From the NCBI GenBank assembly GCA_024648745.1, contig JAHCVB010000002.1, positions 138,885 through 202,884 of the forward strand: DNA of 64,000 bases, in the 5' to 3' direction. The translations under genes and the position numbers were made by a program. The stretch is from Sodalis sp. Psp. GTDB taxonomy: Bacteria > Pseudomonadota > Gammaproteobacteria > Enterobacterales > Enterobacteriaceae. The notes under the pieces were generated by a model, which saw only the letters and a program-made list of their open reading frames with translations, was not told where the DNA came from and made no database searches. This document shows, piece by piece, positions 45,403 through 57,216 of this stretch (the stretch's first letter is position 1; the number at the start of each line of letters is the position of its first letter).

Positions 45403-45996
45403 TCCATCACATTTCGCTAGTGGTATGCCCAGGTATGGCGCAGCCTATTGCCCTATACCACCCCGTCTACAGCTTTAATAAATATATTAATGTTAAGAAA
45501 ACGTTACTATTTTCTTTCTTTGAAGAATTACCTTTATCATAACATGATTATGACAATAACAAGGGTGGTTGCACCTCTCATATCATAAAACCTGTTTTTT
45601 CGAAAAATCTATTACATTCCATAAGATTGATAACTGAAGCAGTGTGGTGTAAGGAAACAGGAAGGATTTCAACTCCTGTAACCTGAGTAGCTCACAGTAG
45701 GGTTATTTATGAGGTGTGATGCACAGAATTTTGCCAATATGTGCATCTACAATACGATGATATCGAATAAAAGGTTTTACCCCCTTACTCCATAGCAGCA
45801 ATGTACTGGCGATTTATGAGCCACTGTTGTTGAAAGTAGATGTTCGATGTATCGCTATTGGACCTCTTAATTAGACCGTATGGTCAGACGTTTCGCTTGT
45901 CCGGTGATGAAACTTACGGTTGGGCAGTGTGGCTTGGTGTGGTATATGGAGTTATCGTACACAGAATCTGGTCGTCGTTAATGCTCAATGAGTAAA
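45403..45996. other. eroded spacer between cysB and ribA
   Basis: acnA lies between cysB and ribA in E. coli; here only about 600 bases remain and no aconitase motif is visible. A short plus-strand open stretch near 45880-45995 has coding-like composition but I cannot assign it. Confidence 0.5.
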
Positions 45997-46602
45997 CTAG
46001 TTTGATTCGGCAAGGCCATTGAGCAAATGACCCATTTTGGCGGCTTTGGTATCTAGGTAACGGGTATTCTTTGGATTACGGCCCACAATTATCGGTACAC
46101 GTTCGCTTATATTTATGCCCGCCGCTATCAGAATTTCTACTTTTTTAGGATTATTAGTCAGCAGACGTACCTCTGCTACACCAAGCAATTTGAACATATC
46201 GGCACAGAGTGTAAAATCTCGTTCATCGGCAGCAAAACCTAGCTGGTGATTAGCCTCGACCGTATCAGCACCCGTATCCTGTAGAGCATAGGCACGTATT
46301 TTGTTCAGTAGTCCAATATTGCGGCCTTCCTGACGGTGGTAAAGCAGAATACCGAGTCCCTCCTCAGCAATATGAGTCAGCGCCGCCTCTAACTGGAAAC
46401 CACAGTCACAGCGCAAGCTAAACAAGGCGTCACCGGTCAGACATTCGGAATGAACCCTTGCCAGTACTGGCGCCTGGCCTGTAATATCACCATACACCAG
46501 CGCCAGATGATCATGTCCTGTGGTGATTTCTTCGAAGCCCACCACCAAAAAATCTCCCCAGGGTGTTGGCAATTTTGCTTCTGCCACACGTTTAAGCTGC
46601 AT
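45997..46602 (-). CDS. ribA: GTP cyclohydrolase II
   Basis: RibA opens GTP to the pyrimidine precursor of riboflavin. The 201-residue protein (E. coli 196) begins [18 protein letters not shown] and has the zinc site with three cysteines in [20 protein letters not shown], the catalytic segment [13 protein letters not shown], and [14 protein letters not shown] short C-terminal extension (NGLAESN) accounts for the added length. It implies a riboflavin pathway, a vitamin often supplied by insect symbionts. An AGGAGAG ribosome-binding site precedes the ATG. Confidence 0.97.
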   Translation of the reverse strand: MQLKRVAEAKLPTPWGDFLVVGFEEITTGHDHLALVYGDITGQAPVLARVHSECLTGDALFSLRCDCGFQLEAALTHIAEEGLGILLYHRQEGRNIGLLNKIRAYALQDTGADTVEANHQLGFAADERDFTLCADMFKLLGVAEVRLLTNNPKKVEILIAAGINISERVPIIVGRNPKNTRYLDTKAAKMGHLLNGLAESN

Positions 46603-47338
46603 ATTGCTCTCCTAACCAAATAATGACGCGCATCCTACTGCCTACAATGTCATTTGACCAGTTCCAGAGGGGATGAAATTATTTATAAGAGCGAGTGTAA
46701 GAGCTCTGATCCTTAGTGATATAGCTAGATAAGCATTATGATATCAATGATCTGGACTTCTGCATCTTGCATTGCAAGACATGCAGAGCGATAAATGAAA
46801 TTAGGAAGTAAACAGGAGCTGATAAAGCAGCAGACAATTCTAGGATAACTGCAGAAGAGAAGCACTGGCGCCACAAAGCCGGTTCTTTTTCTCATCGAGA
46901 AAACCACTTCGCCCTGTCTTGACCTTACTAACTGTGAATCTGCTGTGAGATCGTGCCAGCATTGCTCTGGTATTGGTAATCTAGGCCAGAGGTACGATAA
47001 TCAATCAGAGGTATGGCATTTAACATAAGATATGGTCACAGACGTTATTGTCAGTTAGCTGATTTGGGTAGATACATTGACAAATGATGCAGAAAGAAAT
47101 TCCGGATACCTCGCTTCCACGGTTAACAGCGTTGACAAGTAAGTAGAAAATTTAAAGAAAACATAGCTGGCGATTAGGGTTTTCCCTTGCCAACTCTATA
47201 GTATTCTATTCAGAGGTTGCACACAGCGCCCGTAAAGGCGGATCGGTACTTATATCTTAACTGGGAAATGTTAATTTAATTGTACTAAATGAGTTCATCT
47301 TCTGCACATTTTAAATAATGCAGCTTACAGGAAATAAT
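46603..47338. other. eroded spacer between ribA and the lapA pseudogene
   Basis: pgpB would be expected on the plus strand; I could not recognise its motifs. A 60-codon minus-strand frame (46725-46907) is treated as chance. Confidence 0.5.
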
Positions 47339-47603
47339 GTGAGACATATTCTAATAATTTTTCTGGTGTTAGTTATTTTTTATCATTTCTGCCATCTTTG
47401 GAGCACACAATGATCAGGTAGTCACCTTTAACCACATTCTGACACAAGGTCAATTTTGGATGTCTGCCTTATGTATCATTTTCTTTGTCACTAGGTTTGT
47501 CTGCAATCTGTTGTGGTTGCGTACGCACCTGGCGCTGATGCGCGCCGAGCGTAAAATGAAACAACTTGAACAGAATTTTACCGTCGAAAACAATATTCCC
47601 TAA
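47339..47603 (+). pseudogene. lapA: lapA with a single-base frameshift in a T6 run
   Basis: LapA is the small inner-membrane partner of LapB in LPS assembly control. From GTG 47339 the frame encodes RHILIIFLVLVIF, matching LapA, then runs off at a run of six T (47376-47381). Removing one T restores an open frame to the TAA at 47601-47603: IISAIFGAHNDQVVTFN, then two membrane segments and RAERKMKQLEQ. The whole reads as one 87-residue LapA with no other damage. So this is either a very young pseudogene, a gene rescued by polymerase slippage on the T-run, or a sequencing error. Confidence 0.88.
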
Positions 47604-47652
47604 CGCTTGCTAATGCTATCGCAGTTGTGTTTAAGGAATAGAATAACAAACT

Positions 47653-48828
47653 ATGTTAAAATTGTTATTTCTGTTGTTACCTGTGGCTGCTGCCTATGGT
47701 TGGTATATGGGACGCAGGAGTGCACAGCAGAATAAACAGCAAGAAGCCAACCGCCTTTCCCGAGAGTATGTAGCCGGGGTAAACTTTCTGTTATCCAATC
47801 AGCAAGATAAAGCTGTGGATTTGTTTCTCGATATGCTTAAGCTTACGGAAGACAGCAATACTGTTGAAGCGCATCTGACACTGGGAAGTTTGTTTCGTTC
47901 CCGCGGTGAAGTGGATCGTGCCATCCGTATCCATCAAGCGTTAATGGAAAGTACTTCTCTTACCTCAGAGCAGCGGATGCTAGCAATACAGCAGCTTGGG
48001 CGAGACTATATGACGGCCGGGTTCTACGACCGCGCCGAGGACATGTTCAGCCAGCTGGTGAGCGAAGAGAATTTTCGTGTGAGTGCACTGAGCCTTTTAT
48101 TACAGATTTATCAAGCGACTAGTGAATGGTCAAAGGCGATCAATGTAGCGGAAAGGTTAGTTAAACTTGGCAAAGAGCAACGTAGGGTGGAGATTGCCCA
48201 TTTTTACTGTGAGCTGGCTCTACAGGCAATGGACTGTAACGACACAGATCACGCCATCGTTCTACTGGAGAGAGGGGCGATGGCGGATAAAAACAGCGCC
48301 CGGGTATCCATCATGCGTGCTAGAATTCACATAGCGCAGCAGAATTATATGGGCGCAGTCGAGGTGTTGACTCAGGTTCTGGATCAAGATCGCGATATGG
48401 TCAGCGAAACGCTGCCAATGCTACAAGAGTGCTATCAGGCATTAGGCCGGCCAGACGCCTGGGTAAATTTTCTCAAGCGTTGCGTGGAGGAAAATACCGG
48501 CTCGGCGGCAGAGTTGCTGCTAACGGATATTATTGAACGTGAACAGGGCCCGGAAGTGGCACATAGTTATATTAACCAACAATTACGCCAGCACCCGACA
48601 ATGCGCATGTTTCACCGTTTGATGCATTTTCATCTCAACGAGGCGAAAGATGGGCGTGCCAAAGAAAGCCTACAGACTCTACGCGATATGGTAGGTGAAC
48701 AGATCCGTACCAACCCCAGCTACCGCTGTCAGAAATGCGGTTTTACCTCGTACAGCCTATATTGGCATTGCCCTTCATGCAAATCCTGGGTCTCTGTCAA
48801 ACCTATCCGTGGCCTAGACGGTCAGTAA
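47653..48828 (+). CDS. lapB: LPS assembly regulator LapB (YciM)
   Basis: LapB adjusts LPS synthesis by presenting LpxC to the FtsH protease. The 391-residue protein (E. coli 389) has an N-terminal membrane anchor (about 1-20), a series of TPR repeats (about 35-330), and the C-terminal rubredoxin-like metal domain with CQKCGFTSYSLYWHCPSC. It starts 49 bases after the lapA stop. The gene is intact although lapA is not. Confidence 0.96.
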   Translation: MLKLLFLLLPVAAAYGWYMGRRSAQQNKQQEANRLSREYVAGVNFLLSNQQDKAVDLFLDMLKLTEDSNTVEAHLTLGSLFRSRGEVDRAIRIHQALMESTSLTSEQRMLAIQQLGRDYMTAGFYDRAEDMFSQLVSEENFRVSALSLLLQIYQATSEWSKAINVAERLVKLGKEQRRVEIAHFYCELALQAMDCNDTDHAIVLLERGAMADKNSARVSIMRARIHIAQQNYMGAVEVLTQVLDQDRDMVSETLPMLQECYQALGRPDAWVNFLKRCVEENTGSAAELLLTDIIEREQGPEVAHSYINQQLRQHPTMRMFHRLMHFHLNEAKDGRAKESLQTLRDMVGEQIRTNPSYRCQKCGFTSYSLYWHCPSCKSWVSVKPIRGLDGQ

Positions 48829-49040
48829 ACTACTCTCCACTCTACCCTCCATGCCAAGAGCCCAGCTGGTATCCCGAGTTTGGCAGTTGGCGGCATCGGG
48901 TGCATTCTACATCCTGGTAGTAAGGTAGTCTCAGGCAAAGATAGTTGTCTCAAGGGCTGGGCTTTTGCGGAGTCCTCAGGTAAACTACATGCGATGTTAA
49001 TTAACCACCGATATATGGCAGCCCTATTAAGGTATGTCCC

Positions 49041-49784
49041 ATGATGTACGACTCTTTGTCTCCCCATTCTACCCAAAAACAGCCGGGTTCCCCGGTTATT
49101 GTGGCTTTGAGTTATGCCGACACCAGTCAGGCGCTGTCGTTTGCTGACCGAGTATCGCCGCAGCAGTGCCGACTAAAAATAGGCAAATTTTACACGGGGT
49201 CGGATCTGGTTCGTGACCTCCAACAACGCGGGTTCGATATTTTCCTGGATCTGAAATTTCACGATACTCCCAATACTGTAGCCAAAGCGATCAGCATAGC
49301 GGCTGATTTGGGAGTGTGGATGGTCAATGTACATGCCAGTGGCGGAGAGAGGATGATGATAGCGGCGCGAAATGCGCTGGTGCCATTTGGGGCTGACGCA
49401 CCTGCGCTTATTGCTGTCACGGTACTTACCAGCATGAACAATGAAGATCTACGCGGACTCGGCATTGCAGGTAGTGCATCGGATTATGCCGTACGGTTGG
49501 CCGTGCTAGCCAAACAATGCGGCATGGACGGCGTAGTCTGTTCTGCCTGGGAAGCAGCGCGGTTAAAATCCGACTGTGGTGCGGCTTTTACCTTGGTGAC
49601 ACCGGGGATCCGACCTGCCGGCAGCGATGCAGGAGATCAGCGCAGAGTAATGACTCCGCTGCAAGCCCAGAAAGCAGGAGTGGATTATATGGTGATCGGT
49701 CGCCCAATTACTCAGGCGGCTGACCCTCCAGCTGCGCTGGAGACTATTTTACGTGAATTACACGCTGCAGGAGCAGATACCTGA
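49041..49784 (+). CDS. pyrF: orotidine 5'-phosphate decarboxylase with altered active site
   Basis: PyrF makes UMP from OMP, the last step of pyrimidine synthesis. The 247-residue frame is open and keeps the catalytic motif [10 protein letters not shown] (Asp70, Lys72, Asp75) and Lys46. Two conserved features are changed. The aspartate of the VALDY motif, which contacts the substrate ribose, is serine (VALSY, Ser24, codon 49110-49112). The loop after KIGK, normally ten residues with EMFTLFGPQ, is seven residues (FYTGSDL), a three-residue deletion. The rest, including VTPGIRP and MVIGRPIT, is normal. The enzyme may be weakened. lapB lies upstream as usual. Confidence 0.93.
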   Translation: MMYDSLSPHSTQKQPGSPVIVALSYADTSQALSFADRVSPQQCRLKIGKFYTGSDLVRDLQQRGFDIFLDLKFHDTPNTVAKAISIAADLGVWMVNVHASGGERMMIAARNALVPFGADAPALIAVTVLTSMNNEDLRGLGIAGSASDYAVRLAVLAKQCGMDGVVCSAWEAARLKSDCGAAFTLVTPGIRPAGSDAGDQRRVMTPLQAQKAGVDYMVIGRPITQAADPPAALETILRELHAAGADT

Positions 49785-50430
49785 CTTAAGTAGGTAGTCT
49801 ATAACGGCTTCGATCCTGAAAAAGCCGATGTTATATTGCTAATTATACGGGAAACAGCTTCCAGGAAGCTGAACTTTTTTAGCACTTTATTATCATTGCC
49901 TTACACCCGACTCTTCCGCTAACTAAGAGTTAGCGGTTGGGGTTAAAGCTGCTCTCGCTAAAACTAGAGAGTCACACCAATGAGTTAAAATTTAAAATAG
50001 ATTGCCAATCCACTATATGAGGTTGATCATTTTAACTCCTTCCATTTAGTTCAGGCTACTATGCCACAAAATTACGTGCAATATCGAATCTCCATCACCA
50101 CCATAGCCGAGATCCTCCAAATTTCTCGATGAATAACTTTTCGCTGGCCGCAGATGCCTCAATAGAAGTTACCAAGATTATAAATCATGGTGTTTGTACT
50201 TAAGAAGAATAGGATTTGCAGAAAAATGCAGTTCGTCACAGCAGCAGTTAAAACCGATAAAGCCACCTGGGTAGGAGATGCTGAAGGTTTGTTAGCTACA
50301 GAAGGTTTTGCAGAGCGTATAAATTTTTCAATTCCTTCATCAATTAAATGATTATCATGACGCTAGTGTTAACCAGCATGACAACATGATAATAAGCTAA
50401 CTGACTTATTAGCAGATAGACCCGGAACTC
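49785..50430. other. eroded spacer between pyrF and fabI
   Basis: yciH should follow pyrF; it is not recognisable. The pyrF terminator (49855-49880) is listed. A coding-like plus-strand patch around 50200-50350 could be a gene remnant but I cannot name it. Confidence 0.5.
49855..49880 (+). terminator. Rho-independent terminator of pyrF
   Basis: A 7-bp stem (CAGCTTC/GAAGCTG) with a 3-base CAG loop is followed by AAC and six T, about 70 bases past the pyrF stop. This is a standard intrinsic terminator. Confidence 0.8.
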
Positions 50431-51219
50431 TTAATCCACTTCCGGATCACTCATGGCGATAATGTTGAAGCCGCCGTCCACATGAATTACTTCACCGGTA
50501 ATACCTGCTGACAGATCAGAACATAAAAAGGCAGCGGTATTACCAATGTCCTCAATGGTAACCACGCGGCGGATAGGTATAACCGATTTACAATGGGATA
50601 GCATCTTTTTAAAATTCTTGATACCAGAAGCGGCCGGCGTACGGATCGGACCGGCGGAAATAGCGTTGACCCTAATGCCCTGCGGACCCATGGCATTAGC
50701 CATATAACGGGTATTGGCCTCTAGTGAAGCTTTGGCCAGGCCCATGACATTATAATTCGGGATAGCGCGCTCCGCGCCTAGATAAGTCAGGGTGACCAAG
50801 GCAGAGTTGGAGTGAAGCATGGAGCGACTAGCTTTCGCCATGGCGACAAAACTGTAGGCACTGATGTTGTGTGTAATGGTAAAGCCTTCACGAGTAACGG
50901 CATTCACATAGTCACCGTCTAGCTGGTCGGTAGGAGCGTAAGCGATAGAATGCACGAAGCCGTCAAACGTTGGCCAAACTTTGGCTAATTCAGTGAATAG
51001 CGACTCAATGCTAGCATCTTCTTCCACATCGCACGGCAACACAATACTAGAATTGAAACTGGTGGCAAATCTTTCTACCCGTGATTTTAATTTGTCATTC
51101 TGATAAGTAAAAGCCAACTCTGCACCTTCACGGTGCATGGCTTGGGCGATACCGTATGCAATAGAACGATTGCTAGCGATTCCAGTAACCAGAATGTGCT
51201 TGCCGATAAGAAAAGACAT
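50431..51219 (-). CDS. fabI: enoyl-ACP reductase FabI
   Basis: FabI catalyses the last step of each fatty-acid elongation cycle with NADH. The 262-residue protein equals E. coli in length. The cofactor site [17 protein letters not shown] and the catalytic pair in [20 protein letters not shown] (Tyr156, Lys163) are present. Residue 93 is alanine and 94 tyrosine (SIAYAPTDQ, where E. coli has SIGFAPGDQ), and Leu195 of the substrate loop is proline (IRTPAASGI). Gly93 is a known diazaborine/triclosan contact in E. coli. An AAGGAG site precedes the ATG and a TATAAT box lies further upstream. rnb and sap genes are not nearby. Confidence 0.97.
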   Translation of the reverse strand: MSFLIGKHILVTGIASNRSIAYGIAQAMHREGAELAFTYQNDKLKSRVERFATSFNSSIVLPCDVEEDASIESLFTELAKVWPTFDGFVHSIAYAPTDQLDGDYVNAVTREGFTITHNISAYSFVAMAKASRSMLHSNSALVTLTYLGAERAIPNYNVMGLAKASLEANTRYMANAMGPQGIRVNAISAGPIRTPAASGIKNFKKMLSHCKSVIPIRRVVTIEDIGNTAAFLCSDLSAGITGEVIHVDGGFNIIAMSDPEVD

Positions 51220-51881
51220 AGCATTACTCCTTAATGATCATTATATTATGAGACTGTATTCACCGCTGGAGAATCTGCAAAGCCACATTACTCAGCTCGT
51301 TGATAAATCTGTCAACGTAATCCGGAAGTGATAATTCCATAAATAATGGAAGATATTACACTAGTTGAGGTAGGCACTTACCACAGCTCAAGTATTGACG
51401 CACTTGAGCAATTTTGAATGCGATCTTAAAATTTAAGATCTTCCGTCCCCGTCAGTTCTATTTTAACTAACTTTAAACGTATAGTTGTCTGGTATCACCC
51501 TGCTCGATGCCAGTGTGGCTAAAATTACCAGCGAATACGGTGTTAATAACAATCTTTCTCCTTAAATTAGTAAATAAGTATACCTCTGGTAATGAAGCGA
51601 CAATGAATAGTTTAAACACTTTATCTGACGCGCTATCGCAATAGAACAGCTACCCGATAAATATGCCAGTCAGCTATTTTTCTGCCACATAATCTGATAT
51701 AATAAGAATCTTCAAAAATCTTCGCTATATAAGGGTAGTGATTCATACTCAAGAGTGCAAACAGGAGCCCTGTTGATACGAGTAATATAGCATAGTGTTG
51801 ATGTTATTAACGACATGCTGACAGCAGCGAAACATCTCCTCGCTTTTCCCACTTTTTACCTAGTCTATAACAACCTTACAG
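51220..51881. other. spacer between fabI and ychF
   Basis: About 660 bases containing the fabI promoter region (a TATAAT on the minus strand near 51240) and nothing else I can name. Confidence 0.5.
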
Positions 51882-53000
51882 TCAAAGACGTTGCCTAGAA
51901 CGAGATCTGTATTTGCTAAACAAAAAGTTCATCACCTCGCCATCTTTGACTACATAATCTTTCCCTTCAGAACGCATTTTCCCAGCTTCTTTGGCACCTT
52001 GTTCTCCTTTATAGGTAATGAAATCGGCAAAGGAGATCGTCTGTGCGCGGATAAATCCTTTTTCGAAATCGGTGTGAATTTTTCTAGCCGCCTGTGGTGC
52101 AGTAGCGCCGACAGGGATAGACCAGGCACGTACTTCTTTCACGCCAGCTGTGAAGTAGGTTTGCAAATTCAATAGCTTATAGACGACGTGAATAACTCGA
52201 TTTAACCCGGTCTCTTTGAGGCCCAGCTCTGCCATGAATTCATTTTGCTCCTCCTCCTCGAGTTTGGCAATATCAGATTCTACCACTGCACACACAGTGA
52301 CCACCACAGAGCCTTCGGTATCGGCGATAGTACGCACTTTGTCTAGATAAGGATTATTATTGAAACCGTCTTCATCAACGTTGGCTATGTACACAGTGGG
52401 TTTCAAAGTCAGGAAATTGAGATAGTGGATGGTTCTTTTATCTTCATTGCTCAGATTCAGCGTTTTTAGCATGCCAATATTACTCAAGTGCAGTAGACAT
52501 TTTTCCAACACAGACAGCACTCGCTTGACGTCTTTATCGATACTTTTGGAATGTTGTTGTACTCGATGGATAGCGCGATCACATGCTTCGAGATCAGCCA
52601 GAATCAGCTCGGTATTAATTATATCAATATCTTCCGCCGGATCGATTTTTCCCGCCACATGAATGATGTTATCGTTTTTAAAGCAACGTATAACATGACC
52701 AATGACCTCAGTTTCGCGGATATTGGTCAGGAATTGGTTACCCAAACCCTTCCCTTTGGATGCACCTTTCACCAGACCGGAGATATCAACGAACTCTATG
52801 GTGACGGGAGTGATACGTTGTGGTTTGACGATTTCCGCTAGCTGATCCATGCGTGGATCAGGCATCGGCACTACACCGATGTTAGGCTTGATAGTACAGA
52901 ACGGAAAATTTTCCGCTTCTATGTTCGCTTTAGTCAGTGCATTAAATAGGGTGGATTTACCTACATTGGGTAGCCCAATAATACTACATTTAAAACCCAT
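51882..53000 (-). CDS. ychF: redox-regulated ATPase YchF
   Basis: YchF is an Obg-family ATPase that binds ribosomes and responds to oxidative stress. The frame encodes 372 residues against 363 in E. coli. The P-loop [14 protein letters not shown], switch II region [20 protein letters not shown] and the C-terminal TGS-like domain ([24 protein letters not shown]) are present. The family ends after MNFLFNV; here the frame runs on nine residues as [11 protein letters not shown], so the normal stop has been lost by a small change at the 3' end. Function is probably retained. Confidence 0.95.
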   Translation of the reverse strand: MGFKCSIIGLPNVGKSTLFNALTKANIEAENFPFCTIKPNIGVVPMPDPRMDQLAEIVKPQRITPVTIEFVDISGLVKGASKGKGLGNQFLTNIRETEVIGHVIRCFKNDNIIHVAGKIDPAEDIDIINTELILADLEACDRAIHRVQQHSKSIDKDVKRVLSVLEKCLLHLSNIGMLKTLNLSNEDKRTIHYLNFLTLKPTVYIANVDEDGFNNNPYLDKVRTIADTEGSVVVTVCAVVESDIAKLEEEEQNEFMAELGLKETGLNRVIHVVYKLLNLQTYFTAGVKEVRAWSIPVGATAPQAARKIHTDFEKGFIRAQTISFADFITYKGEQGAKEAGKMRSEGKDYVVKDGEVMNFLFSKYRSRSRQRL

Positions 53001-53109
53001 ATCTACATCACCTAAATTATCTAATAGTTAATTGACTGATGATAATATAAATAATTATTATAAATATTGATTATATACAGAATCCAAGTATAACCTAGAC
53101 GCCCGGTAT

Positions 53110-53688
53110 TCACTTAGGTTTGTAAGCATGCAGACAGTTCATGGCTCTTACGATATCCTGAGTGCAAAGAATATTAGTGCAGCGCACCGCTTCATTGATT
53201 GCGCCATTAATGAACTGTTGTTCCTTGGCGGTAGGTTTGCTTAGCACGAAGCTGACAACTTTGTTTTTATCTCCGGGATGTCCAATGCCAATCCTCAAAC
53301 GGTGAAAACAGAGACTGCCCAAGTGACTGATAATGTCTTTCAGACCGTTGTGACCGCCGTGGCCACCTCCCTGCTTCAGCCGAGCAATGCCAGGTAATAG
53401 ATTTAATTCATCGTGTGCTACTAGAATTTCTTCTGGCGTAATGCGATAACAGGTTGCCATCTTAGCCACTGCCTTACCGCTCATATTCATAAAAGTTGTA
53501 GCCACTAACAGATGGATATCATTGCCATTTAGCGTTAGCCGACCAGTGTAACCATAAAATTTACTTTTTTCTTTTAACGACTGACAGTTGCGCTCTGCCA
53601 GAAAATTAACGTACCAGGCGCCGGCATTATGCCGAGTGGCAGAATACTCAGCTCCGGGATTAGCCAAGCCTACAATTAATTTGATCAT
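53110..53688 (-). CDS. pth: peptidyl-tRNA hydrolase
   Basis: Pth frees tRNAs from prematurely released peptidyl-tRNA and is essential in E. coli. Starting at ATG 53688 gives [21 protein letters not shown], 192 residues (E. coli 194). The catalytic histidine is in TRHNAGAW (residue 20), with the conserved asparagine/aspartate blocks [10 protein letters not shown] and LVAHDELNL, and [13 protein letters not shown]. It is 109 bases upstream of ychF on the same strand, the usual pair. Confidence 0.97.
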   Translation of the reverse strand: MIKLIVGLANPGAEYSATRHNAGAWYVNFLAERNCQSLKEKSKFYGYTGRLTLNGNDIHLLVATTFMNMSGKAVAKMATCYRITPEEILVAHDELNLLPGIARLKQGGGHGGHNGLKDIISHLGSLCFHRLRIGIGHPGDKNKVVSFVLSKPTAKEQQFINGAINEAVRCTNILCTQDIVRAMNCLHAYKPK

Positions 53689-53915
53689 TATGCTTTGCCT
53701 ACAATCAGGCAATTTACATCCTAATTTACTTTGTCAGAGAGGTATATCAAATCCACGTAAACAAGAATAAGGCAAATTCCAGCCAATCTTTTGATTTATT
53801 GAATAGCCTAGATATGCCATTATTGGTTTCACCTACTACTTCGACACGCTCTGCCGTAAAAACTAAAACTCCTGTTACCATCAAAGTTAGGAAATAATAG
53901 TGCGATAGATTAATT

Positions 53916-55752
<1,837 letters not shown>

Positions 55753-56379
55753 TTATAGGCTCCAGATATCTATTTTTAGCTTGATGAGATTGTCGCCCTG
55801 GCGTAATTCTAAATTAGCCGGCAACTCCGGGATGCTGTTGTTATGATATCCTTGATAGGTTACAGTCCAGAGCTGACCGTTGTAGATATAATTTAATGTA
55901 CGCAGATAGCCACGGGAATCCAGGGTAAAGTCTGTGGCGTTACCTGGCAGGCCAAGCATCCACTGGTGCAAGTCATTTAGTGGAATAGGTATGCCAAACA
56001 GCTTTTGGATCATTGCTTCGGGATCGGCGCTAACGTAGCTCTTGCCCTGATTGTTGATGAGTTGAGCGACACCCGGTTGCACATTCAGCTCCATCTCAAT
56101 GTTGCCAAGTGGATTAATCAAAATCAACCGGTAACGATCGACGCTGGCTTGCTGCCAGCTAAAGCGCACGTAAATTTTCTGCTGATTAGCAAGAAAAGCG
56201 AAAGCCCCCCGTGCTTGATAACGGATGAGCTGTAAGACCAACTGCTGATGTGTAAGCCATTCAAGAGAGATATGACTTTTAGCAAAGCCGAAAGGGATAT
56301 CGTGAATAACACTACAGGCAGACAGGAGTAGGCTGGTCAGTGGCAGAAAACAGAAAATGACATGATAACGCTCTATCAT
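55753..56379 (-). CDS. lolB: outer-membrane lipoprotein receptor LolB
   Basis: LolB receives lipoproteins from LolA and inserts them in the outer membrane. The product has 208 residues (E. coli 207) and a lipoprotein signal peptide ending in LLLSACS, with the lipidated cysteine near residue 22. The mature part keeps YQARGAFAF, RFSWQQ, YRLILINPLG and PIPLNDLHQWMLGLPG. It heads the lolB-ispE-prs operon, divergent from the broken hemA, as in E. coli. Confidence 0.95.
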   Translation of the reverse strand: MIERYHVIFCFLPLTSLLLSACSVIHDIPFGFAKSHISLEWLTHQQLVLQLIRYQARGAFAFLANQQKIYVRFSWQQASVDRYRLILINPLGNIEMELNVQPGVAQLINNQGKSYVSADPEAMIQKLFGIPIPLNDLHQWMLGLPGNATDFTLDSRGYLRTLNYIYNGQLWTVTYQGYHNNSIPELPANLELRQGDNLIKLKIDIWSL

Positions 56380-56489
56380 GGAACAGATTCCTTCAGTTTA
56401 TCGGTTGCATGGACCTTTCTTTCACGCTAGCGGATGGCATCGATAGCGTCAACGGCTCTAATAGTTTTATTTTTCACTCTTCACAAATT

Positions 56490-57189
56490 ATACACTGGTA
56501 GGAGAAGAAGTAGCTCGTCATCTGTGCGAATACAAAGTGAAACAGCTACTCATCGCCAATCGTACCTGAGAACGGGTACAGCAGCTGGGCCAGTGAAGTG
56601 GATGCCGATGTCATCAGCTTAAGTTTAGCGGACATTGAGAGCCAGCTTGGCCAGACCGACATTATTATCACCTCAATTCCAGCACTCTGCCAGTTATTGG
56701 CAAAGGGATGGTGGAACGGGCTTTGAAACAGCGCCGCTATCAACCCATGTTGTTGGTAGATATTTCCGTACCAAGAAATATCGAGCCGGAAGTGAGCAAG
56801 CTTGCCGACGTTTATCTATATACGGTGGACGATCTACAAGCCATCATTGAGAAGAACCTAGTGCAGCGCAAAAATGCTGCAGTGTTTGCCGAAACCATTG
56901 TTGCGCAGGAAAATTTGAATTTTATGGGTTAGCTGCGTAGTCAGTCAGCAGTGGAAACGATTCGCGATTACCGCACTTATGCTGATATACTGCAGGTGGA
57001 CTTTGAAGCCGAGCGTTGACGGCACTGCGTTTCGGCAGTGACTCGGAGGTGGTGGTGAAAGAAATGTCCTACAAGTTGACCAATCGTCTGATTCACATGC
57101 CGACTAAATCTTTACAATAAGCTGCTCGTGAAGGAGATGTTGAGCGATTGCAAATTTTGCGCAATGATCTTGGACTGGACACGCACTAA
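56490..57189 (+). pseudogene. hemA: truncated, broken glutamyl-tRNA reductase HemA
   Basis: The first 180 or so codons of hemA are missing. What remains starts with GEEVARHLCEYK and LLIANRT, then a stop; the longest clean block is [21 protein letters not shown] through [16 protein letters not shown] to [14 protein letters not shown] and a stop. The C-terminal block with NRLIH/PTKSL and the end RLQILRNDLGLD survive in other frames. All copies of the catalytic N-terminal domain are gone, so the enzyme is dead. HemA makes glutamate-1-semialdehyde, the first haem precursor. It sits directly upstream of prfA, the normal order. Confidence 0.95.
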
Positions 57190-57216
57190 AGCATTCATTA
57201 AGGTAAATCATTACGC

